NCBI GenBank assembly: GCA_029779995.1
Contig: JAKOZM010000452.1
Coordinates: 1 to 11,867 of the forward strand
Origin: Actinomycetes bacterium
Lineage (GTDB): Bacteria > Actinomycetota > Actinomycetes > S36-B12 > UBA10799
Reading direction: 5' to 3'
DNA: 11,867 nucleotides
Shown here in pieces: positions 6,513 to 11,867 of the stretch; position 1 is the stretch's first letter, and the number at the start of each line of letters is the position of its first letter. Position numbers and translations under genes: made by a program. Under the pieces are notes generated by a model. It was not told where the DNA came from, made no database searches, and saw only the letters and a list, made by a program, of their open reading frames with translations.

Positions 6513-6535
6513 CGCCGGCTGTGTCCAACGGATCA

Positions 6536-8464
6536 ATGCACCCCCGATTCGACCGTCTGCCGTTGGGCACTGTCCGCCCGACGGGTTGGCTTCGCGATCA
6601 GTTGCTGGCGCAGGCCCAAGGCGTCACCGGCCGTCTGGAGCAGGTGTGGCCGGACGTGGGGCCGACGTCGGGGTGGCTCGGTGGTCCCGGCGAGTGCTGG
6701 GAACGGGGACCCTACTATCTCGGTGGACTTGTGCCGCTCGCGGCCGTGCTCGATGACGACTCCCTGCGGGAACTGGCGCAGAAGTGGATCGAATGGACCT
6801 TGGCCAGCCAGCGCGAGGACGGGTTCTTCGGCCCGCAGACAAACCGGGACTGGTGGCCGCGCATGGTCATGCTGACGGTGCTGATCTCCCACCACAGCGC
6901 CACGGGGGACGAGCGGGTGCCGCCCTTTATCGAGCGCTACCTGCGCTACGCCCACGCCGAGCTGCCCGCTCAGCCGCTGGAAATGTGGGCCCACGCCCGC
7001 GGCGCGGAGATGATCCCGGCGGTGCTGTGGTGCTATGAACGGACGGGGCAGGCGTGGCTACTCGACCTCGCGCAGTTGCTTGTCGCACAATCCCTGGACT
7101 GGGCTGGTCTGTATGCCGACTTCCCCTTCACCGAACCTGCCGCGGCCATGCCGCTGGGTCGGCTGCTGCGCGCCTATCTCCCCGCTCGTACAAAGGCGGA
7201 AGACCTGATCCGGCGGGTGCGGCCCGCCAAGCGCACACGCACCCGAACCGCCACCAAGATTCAGTCGTCCAATGCATCGCCTGCGCTGCGCTTCTACCAC
7301 TCGACGCATGGCGTCAATCATGCGATGGCGTTGCGTGGTGTGGCGTACGCCGCCCAAGTCACCGGCGGCGATCCCGGCTCGGCAGCCCTGCTGGCCGACG
7401 AAACGGTGACCCGCTTCCATGGCAGCCCGGTGGGAGTCGTCACCGCCGATGAGCATCTTGCGGGCCGCTCGTCCATCCACGGCATCGAAACCTGCTCGGT
7501 GGTGGAGACGATGCGCTCGTGTGAGGAACTTCTGCGAATCACTGGCGACGGGTATTGGGGTGACCGCCTTGAGCAGGTCGGCTTCAATGCTCTGCCCGCT
7601 GCCTTGACCGCCGACCTAATGGGCCACCAGTACTACCAGCAAGTGACCGAGATCGAGGTGTCTCGACGACGACGGCCGTGGTTCAACGGCGGTTCCGACG
7701 GCACCCTGTTCGGCCTTGAGCCGACGTACGGCTGCTGCACCGCGAACCTTCACCAAGGGTGGCCGCGCCTGGTCGAGACGGCCGTGATGCGTACCAGCGA
7801 TGGGCTGGCACTGGCCGTGCTGGTTCCCTGCGAGGTCAGAGCCGACGTTGCGGGGGCTGCGGTGCAGGTCGGGGTTGACACGTCGTACCCCTTCGACGAC
7901 GAAGTGAGGGTCCGCATCGGCCTGAGGAAACCCGCCTCGTTCACGCTGCACATACGGGTGCCTGCCTGGTGCGAGGACGTCACCTTCTCAGTGAACGCAG
8001 ATCCGTGTGATCCCCCGGTCGAGCACGGTTTCGCGGCGCTGCGACGGGAATGGACCGACGGCGATGTTGTGACGATGGCGTTGCCGTTGGCGCTGCGTCA
8101 CGAGGACTCAGTGATGCGTCGTGGTCCGGTGGTCCTCGCGCTGGCGTTGGCCGAGGACTGGCGCCCAGTGGGCAGCCAGCATGGAGTCACCGAATGGGAA
8201 GTCCGGACGAACTCGCCGTGGGCGTTCGCCATCGATGAGCTGAGCCGCGCGCAGGTTCACCGGCGCCCGATCCCCGCGGTTCCCTTCGATCACAACGCGC
8301 CGGCCGTCGAAGTGACGGTGCCAGCTCGGCCGGTCACCAACTGGATCGAGCACCGCGGGTCAGCCGGGCCAGTGCCGGAGGTGCTCGTGCTGGGCGAGGC
8401 GTTGCCCGTTCGGCTGGTTCCATACGGCTGCACAGCGTTACGGGTCACCCGTCTGCCGGGCTGA
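6536..8464 (+). CDS. GH127-type (DUF1680) beta-L-arabinofuranosidase-like glycoside hydrolase
   Basis: The 642-residue protein starts directly with the family's N-terminus (FDRLPLGTVRPTGWLRDQL, then GWLGG, WERGPYYLGGLVPLA and SQREDGFFGP), an alpha/alpha-barrel of the DUF1680/GH127 type. The zinc and catalytic cysteine motifs are visible: E318-T-C320 (GIETCSVVE) and C400-C401 (YGCCTANLHQGWPR), corresponding by motif to Glu338/Cys340 and Cys417/Cys418 of the characterised enzyme HypBA1; D305-E306 probably supplies the acid/base. The rest (about 420-642) forms the usual beta-sandwich. There is no signal peptide, so it should act in the cytoplasm on material brought in by the upstream MFS transporter. 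Residues about 203-252 form a basic insertion (Arg/Lys-rich 226-241) that I do not expect in the family. GTG at 6509 overlaps the MFS stop in frame and GTG 6521 is another alternative; neither has a clear ribosome binding site. Confidence 0.85.
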   Translation: MHPRFDRLPLGTVRPTGWLRDQLLAQAQGVTGRLEQVWPDVGPTSGWLGGPGECWERGPYYLGGLVPLAAVLDDDSLRELAQKWIEWTLASQREDGFFGPQTNRDWWPRMVMLTVLISHHSATGDERVPPFIERYLRYAHAELPAQPLEMWAHARGAEMIPAVLWCYERTGQAWLLDLAQLLVAQSLDWAGLYADFPFTEPAAAMPLGRLLRAYLPARTKAEDLIRRVRPAKRTRTRTATKIQSSNASPALRFYHSTHGVNHAMALRGVAYAAQVTGGDPGSAALLADETVTRFHGSPVGVVTADEHLAGRSSIHGIETCSVVETMRSCEELLRITGDGYWGDRLEQVGFNALPAALTADLMGHQYYQQVTEIEVSRRRRPWFNGGSDGTLFGLEPTYGCCTANLHQGWPRLVETAVMRTSDGLALAVLVPCEVRADVAGAAVQVGVDTSYPFDDEVRVRIGLRKPASFTLHIRVPAWCEDVTFSVNADPCDPPVEHGFAALRREWTDGDVVTMALPLALRHEDSVMRRGPVVLALALAEDWRPVGSQHGVTEWEVRTNSPWAFAIDELSRAQVHRRPIPAVPFDHNAPAVEVTVPARPVTNWIEHRGSAGPVPEVLVLGEALPVRLVPYGCTALRVTRLPG

Positions 8465-8487
8465 CGTCGAATTGGCCTTCCGCTTCC

Positions 8488-8496
8488 AAGGTGATC
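8488..8496 (+). promoter_or_regulatory. Ribosome binding site of the metallophosphatase gene
   Basis: AAGGTGATC matches the 3' half of the full anti-16S complement and lies at a suitable distance from the GTG at 8498. An in-frame TGA at 8492-8494 rules out starts further upstream. GTG 8513 is an alternative, preceded by CATGCT and 6 nt. Confidence 0.5.
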
Positions 8497-8497
8497 T

Positions 8498-9694
8498 GTG
8501 CATGCTGGGGGAGTGTTCCCGCTGATCATCGCCGCCGCGAGTGTCGGGATCGCTGTTTCTGTTGCGCCTACCACGGTTACCGGCTGGTCGAGCACGCCCC
8601 TCAGTGTCGCGCCTGGCCGATCAGTGGTCGACCAAGTGCGAGTGCATGGCGTAGGCAGACATCGTGTGGTCCTGCAAACCTCTATGGTCGGTGCGCAGCG
8701 CTGGCAGCGGGTATGGCAGCGCGCCACCGACAAGCGCGGGCGACTGAGGGTGCGGTTTCCGGTAATGACCGAAGGTGCCCGGGACTTCCGGCTGAAGGTG
8801 CCGGCGACGCGCAAGTCCGCCAGGACTGTCACGGTCGCGCGTCGGATCACGGTGCGCCCGCGGCCAGCGGCGCCGGACCCGAGCAGTTCACCCGGGCGGC
8901 AGAGCGCCACGGTCTTCGTGGCCGGCGATATTGGTTTGTGTCCACCAACCGGGACCCCGGACAAGACAGCGGCCCTGATCGACGCTGTTGCCGCAGCCGT
9001 CGTGGTGCCCGGAGACCTCGCGTACCCCGCGGGGACGGCGACCGATTTCACCACCTGCTACCACCCGTACTACGGCGCGTTTCGTGATGTGACATTCCCG
9101 GTGCCCGGCAATCACGAGTACGCCTCCGGTGCCAGTGCGTACTTTGCCTACTTCGGAGACCGGGTGGGCACGCAGGCGGCACCCTGGTACGCGGTGAACG
9201 TGGGGCCCTGGCGGTTCTACATGCTGAACTCCAACTGCGGCTCCGTGGGCGGCTGCGGGGTTGACTCACCGCAGTACCGCTGGCTTGCGGCGCAATTGGC
9301 GCCGAACCCACCGCAGTGCACCGCCGCGGTCTGGCACCATCCTCGTTGGTCAAGTGGCCAGCACGGCCCCTACGCTGGCACCTCGGACCTCTACGAACTG
9401 CTGGTCGCGAGTGGCACGGATCTGCTACTGACCGGTCATGAGCACAACTACGAGCGCTTTGCTCCGATGACTGCCAACGGCTCGGTCGACCAGGTGGGCA
9501 TCCGGCAGTTCGTCGTCGGGACAGGGGGCCAGACGATGCGCTCGTTCGCGTCGACGGCTGCGGGGTCCGAGGTGCGGCTCAACCGCAGTTCAGGTGTATT
9601 GAAGTTGCAGCTGGCCGCGGGCCGCTACACCTGGGAGTTCCTGCCGACGACTCCTGGCTCGGACACGGACTACGGCACCGACACCTGCCACTGA
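8498..9694 (+). CDS. Exported metallophosphatase, purple acid phosphatase type (calcineurin-like)
   Basis: The 398-residue protein has a hydrophobic N-terminus (about 6-24) that looks like a signal peptide, though with no positive charge before it. A beta-rich region (about 28-122, Ig-like by appearance) precedes the catalytic domain. The metal-binding motifs of metallophosphoesterases appear in order: D144 in VAGDIG, D173 with Y176 in GDLAYP, N205-H206 in GNHEY, H280/H281 in WHHPRW and H314/H316 in GHEHNYER. The GD-x-x-Y form and the GHEHNYER ending point to the purple acid phosphatase side of the family, which removes phosphate from esters outside the cell; the substrate is unknown. Cys pairs (C187, C247, C253, C274, C397) could form disulfides, fitting export. 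It follows the GH127-like gene after 33 bp and may be read from the same transcript. Confidence 0.87.
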   Translation: MHAGGVFPLIIAAASVGIAVSVAPTTVTGWSSTPLSVAPGRSVVDQVRVHGVGRHRVVLQTSMVGAQRWQRVWQRATDKRGRLRVRFPVMTEGARDFRLKVPATRKSARTVTVARRITVRPRPAAPDPSSSPGRQSATVFVAGDIGLCPPTGTPDKTAALIDAVAAAVVVPGDLAYPAGTATDFTTCYHPYYGAFRDVTFPVPGNHEYASGASAYFAYFGDRVGTQAAPWYAVNVGPWRFYMLNSNCGSVGGCGVDSPQYRWLAAQLAPNPPQCTAAVWHHPRWSSGQHGPYAGTSDLYELLVASGTDLLLTGHEHNYERFAPMTANGSVDQVGIRQFVVGTGGQTMRSFASTAAGSEVRLNRSSGVLKLQLAAGRYTWEFLPTTPGSDTDYGTDTCH

Positions 9695-9711
9695 TCGCCA
9701 CACCCGAATTC

Positions 9712-10416
9712 CTACGCGGCTTCGCGCACATCCCGGTGGAAACGTACGGTTCCTTCTGCGCGGGGCAGCCAATCCGGCGGAGTATCCAGTCCGATGCCGA
9801 AGGAGCTGATGTACACCGGACCCCAGTTACCCAGCTCGAGGCGGCCGGTCCTGTTGTCCTTCTGTAATCGACCGGTCGCTTGGATCTCGACGGGGCCGGT
9901 GTAGTCCGAGGATTCATCGTGAGTGAGGCAGTCGAACATGTCGTAGATGCTGTGCTGGAGGAGGTGAACGGAAACCTCAGCCCGGAATGTGAGGCTGATG
10001 GTGCGGTTGACCACCTTGTACTTCCGCCCCATTGCCGCAGTGCGTAGTCCGTTCAACTGGGCATTCACAGGACCAGCGAAGGAGATCGTCTCGACATTCC
10101 TGGTCTCCTCACACCCCGGCCCCGCCGGGTAGGTCTGGATGTAGCGCATAGTGATCCGGCCGTTGGGGCGCTTCTTGGCGGAGTGGAAACCTTGGGCATC
10201 TCCGGAGTTGTAGTAGAGGGCTTTCACATTGCTCACGGACGCGCTGTAGGTGAAGTCCAGCCCGCCGCCCTGGCTCCAGTCGTTGTGGAATGCTCCAGTG
10301 ACCTGCAGGTCAGCGCGGACTCGCGCCGGACCGGGTGAGCGTGCTGCAAGAGCCGGCGAGGAGCAGGTCAGCGCCAGCACGGCCGCACAGCCCCCGCTGA
10401 GTATGGGAATGAGCAT
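9712..10416 (-). CDS. Exported protein of unknown family
   Basis: This 234-residue protein has a clear signal peptide: a hydrophobic core (about 3-19) and an A-L-A-A cleavage site near residues 22-25. The mature part looks beta-rich, with alternating hydrophobic and polar residues, and contains two cysteines (C102 in PGCEET, C163 in FDCLTH) that may form a disulfide. Acidic DESSDY (167-172) and a WGPVYISSFGIGL stretch (198-210) are noticeable. I do not recognise a family or a catalytic motif. The ATG at 10414-10416 is well supported: AGGAGA lies 5 nt upstream. The gene is convergent with the metallophosphatase (17-bp gap) and divergent from the metalloprotease gene, with a 147-bp promoter region between. 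Its codon usage looks like the neighbours, so there is no sign of recent transfer. Confidence 0.8.
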   Translation of the reverse strand: MLIPILSGGCAAVLALTCSSPALAARSPGPARVRADLQVTGAFHNDWSQGGGLDFTYSASVSNVKALYYNSGDAQGFHSAKKRPNGRITMRYIQTYPAGPGCEETRNVETISFAGPVNAQLNGLRTAAMGRKYKVVNRTISLTFRAEVSVHLLQHSIYDMFDCLTHDESSDYTGPVEIQATGRLQKDNRTGRLELGNWGPVYISSFGIGLDTPPDWLPRAEGTVRFHRDVREAA

Positions 10417-10421
10417 GGCCG

Positions 10422-10427
10422 TCTCCT
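10422..10427 (-). promoter_or_regulatory. Ribosome binding site of the unknown exported protein
   Basis: AGGAGA on the minus strand lies 5 nt before the ATG at 10416. A TAGGCT box at 10441-10446 (minus strand) is a possible -10 element and would give a leader of about 18 nt including this site. Confidence 0.5.
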
Positions 10428-10440
10428 GGGTGTCTCCCGG

Positions 10441-10446
10441 AGCCTA
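10441..10446 (-). promoter_or_regulatory. Possible -10 box of the unknown exported protein gene
   Basis: TAGGCT on the minus strand fits TANNNT and is placed for a short leader with the AGGAGA site. No reliable -35 box is visible. Confidence 0.3.
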
Positions 10447-10551
10447 CCTGTGAATGTTGATCTTGACGGGTCGGCCGAACGGTTCGACTTTCGTCACGAG
10501 CGCCCCTGCCAGTGCGCCCGAATTGTGACCTTTGGAGCGAGCCCACGAGAG

Positions 10552-10557
10552 TAGCCT
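10552..10557 (+). promoter_or_regulatory. Probable -10 box of the metalloprotease gene (leaderless)
   Basis: TAGCCT is followed by 6 nt (GGAGTC) and the ATG at 10564. The GGAG in those 6 nt is too close to serve ATG 10564 but could serve the in-frame ATG at 10573, so leaderless and leadered readings both remain possible. Confidence 0.42.
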
Positions 10558-10563
10558 GGAGTC

Positions 10564-11867
10564 ATGAGGGGGATGTCCGCCCTTGTCCTGGCCGTAGCGC
10601 TGGTGATCCCGGCATACGGGTCACCCGCCAGCGCCGCCACCGAGCGGCCCACGCTCCCCGCGCAGGCGGGCAGCAGCCACTTCCTCGTGCACTATGACCC
10701 CACGACCGCCTCCATGGACTACGTGACCAGCGCGCTGGCCGACTTCGAAGAGTCCTACTCAAAGCTCGTCGCTGGCGGCGCAGGCACTCCCAACGCTGGC
10801 CTGCGCCCACCGGTCAACGATGCCCCCCGCGGTGGGGACGGGCGCACCGATGTCTATCTGATGAGCCCGCCGGGGCAGTCCGACAGTTGGGTGGGTGGGC
10901 AGGAATGGCCCGACAACGGCACCTACGCTGACCCGCTGGTGGACAGCGGTTTCCTCTTCATGACCCCCACCTTGTCGCGGGTCGGCTTCCGATTCCGCAG
11001 TGCTCATGAGTTCATGCACGTCATCCAGGATGCCTACATCGATACCGCCGGACTGTTCACGGAGAGCACCGCAAACTGGGCCTCCGACTTCGCATTGCCG
11101 GACATTGAGCCCGGTGACAGCCAGTTCGACGTCCCGTTCCTGCCCCTGGATTGCTCATATCTGGATTGGAAGGGGGAGGCCTGCGGGAACGGCTACCGGC
11201 AGTGGCTGTTCTTTCAATGGCTCTGCGAGCATTTTGGTGACGGCTTCATCCATCGGCTCTGGACCGTGCACGCTACCCAGTTCAAGATCTCGGGTACCAG
11301 CCCGTCGCTGGATTGGCAGATCATGACCAAAGCCATCGCGGATGAGCCAGGTGAGGCCAGTCTGGCGTCGATGTACACCGGCTACGCGGCAGCGCTGTGG
11401 GACCCAACGCTGTGGCGCACCAGCGCGGTGAACACCATGTACGCCAAGCACGGTGGCCCCACTGCGACAGATGTGGGGGTCACCCGGGCAGTGCCATCGA
11501 CCGGTGCCCGGAGCGCCGCAGTCGACCACTTCGCGACCCGTTTCATCCGCTTCCAGCAGACGGCTGCATCCGGCCCCGGTGATGTGCTGCGGGTATCGGT
11601 GACAGCACCGCCCGGTGCGGATCCACCCCGGTTGCTCTCGGCCGGGGGCCCTGGTTTGGCTCGTAAGGTGGTAGGGCTCAACCCGGTGGGAGGTGGCCGG
11701 TTCGAAGCAACGACGTCGCTGGATGCCGCCAACGTCAATGACGTCGTGCTGCCGCTGACGAACAACACGGCGACAGACAATCTGGCGTTCACCTATAGCG
11801 CAGAGCTCATTCCCGGTGGACCCGCGGCTGCGCCGGCAAACGATGAGCGCGCAAATCCGCTCACAAT
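10564..11867 (+). CDS. Exported HExxH zinc metalloprotease, C-terminus off window (partial)
   Basis: The frame is open from ATG 10564 to the right edge (434 codons, no stop). Residues 1-24 are a signal peptide ending S-P-A-S-A-A. The catalytic domain contains H148-E149-F-M-H152 in FRSAHEFMHVIQDAY, the zinc HExxH motif, followed 15 residues later by E167 in LFTESTANWASD, a likely third ligand as in gluzincin-type proteases. The arrangement HE-x-x-H-x-x-Q followed by E-x-T/S-A-x-W resembles the putative secreted metalloproteases related to Myxococcus MXAN_6640; I hold this match loosely. Residues about 300-415 are beta-rich, and the last visible residues (APANDERANPLTI) look like the N-D-x-x-A-N start of a C-terminal pre-peptidase-like beta domain, so more of the protein lies beyond the edge. 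It should act outside the cell; its substrate is unknown. Confidence 0.8.
   Translation, partial: MRGMSALVLAVALVIPAYGSPASAATERPTLPAQAGSSHFLVHYDPTTASMDYVTSALADFEESYSKLVAGGAGTPNAGLRPPVNDAPRGGDGRTDVYLMSPPGQSDSWVGGQEWPDNGTYADPLVDSGFLFMTPTLSRVGFRFRSAHEFMHVIQDAYIDTAGLFTESTANWASDFALPDIEPGDSQFDVPFLPLDCSYLDWKGEACGNGYRQWLFFQWLCEHFGDGFIHRLWTVHATQFKISGTSPSLDWQIMTKAIADEPGEASLASMYTGYAAALWDPTLWRTSAVNTMYAKHGGPTATDVGVTRAVPSTGARSAAVDHFATRFIRFQQTAASGPGDVLRVSVTAPPGADPPRLLSAGGPGLARKVVGLNPVGGGRFEATTSLDAANVNDVVLPLTNNTATDNLAFTYSAELIPGGPAAAPANDERANPLT

Noticed and set aside
5741..6535. Long open frame in front of the GH127-like enzyme, which could suggest a 907-residue fusion
   Set aside because: This part lies over the MFS gene in another frame and is Arg/Gly/Pro-rich without domains; the MFS frame has clear membrane helices and motifs, and the enzyme family begins at about 6536.
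8290..9054. Minus-strand frame of 254 codons opposite the GH127-like and phosphatase genes
   Set aside because: It spans the end of one well-supported gene and the start of another, is Thr/Arg/Pro-rich and has no motif; it is a shadow.

Overview
The window looks like chromosomal DNA of a high-GC actinobacterium (Actinomycetota). The signs are GC-rich third codon positions, GTG starts, lipobox lipoproteins, a DUF222/HNH '13E12-type' nuclease, and several genes whose start codon lies 6-7 nt after a TANNNT hexamer, the usual layout of actinobacterial leaderless transcripts. I see no rRNA, tRNA, insertion sequence, phage module or CRISPR array, so nothing marks the window as a mobile island.

Layout. 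Positions 1-698 (-): N-terminal part of a multi-pass membrane protein, probably the sensor region of a GGDEF/EAL- or HD-GYP-type signalling protein, running off the left edge. 785-930 (-): decayed, frameshifted C-terminal scrap of a zinc-type alcohol dehydrogenase/quinone oxidoreductase. 996-1244 (-): small LapA/DUF1049-like membrane protein. 1448-2563 (+): lipoprotein serine hydrolase of the class C beta-lactamase/D-Ala-D-Ala carboxypeptidase fold. 2615-3403 (+): a heliorhodopsin, the most notable gene here. 3497-4606 (-): DUF222-HNH endonuclease, convergent with the heliorhodopsin gene across two hairpins. 4679-5065 (-): small helical lipoprotein. 5172-6512 (+): MFS transporter. 6536-8464 (+): GH127-type (DUF1680) beta-L-arabinofuranosidase-like enzyme. 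8498-9694 (+): exported metallophosphatase of the purple acid phosphatase type. 9712-10416 (-): exported protein of unknown family. 10564 to the right edge (+): exported HExxH metalloprotease, incomplete at its C-terminus.

How the genes fit together. The MFS transporter and the GH127-like enzyme form a tight pair: the enzyme has no signal peptide, so the likely scheme is uptake of a small arabinoside or oligosaccharide followed by cytoplasmic cleavage. The flanking genes mostly encode exported or lipid-anchored hydrolases acting on peptides, phosphate esters or the cell wall. This is consistent with a scavenging lifestyle, but nothing in the sequence shows that they are co-regulated. The heliorhodopsin gene has its own probable promoter and no retinal-synthesis gene beside it. 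It keeps the Schiff-base lysine and the glutamate counterion but appears to carry leucine at two positions where I expect the family's pocket histidines.

I did not find a clear undescribed multi-gene system. The best candidates for a second look are the atypical heliorhodopsin, the orphan exported protein at 9712-10416, the basic insertion in the GH127-like enzyme, and the shared leaderless promoter layout.
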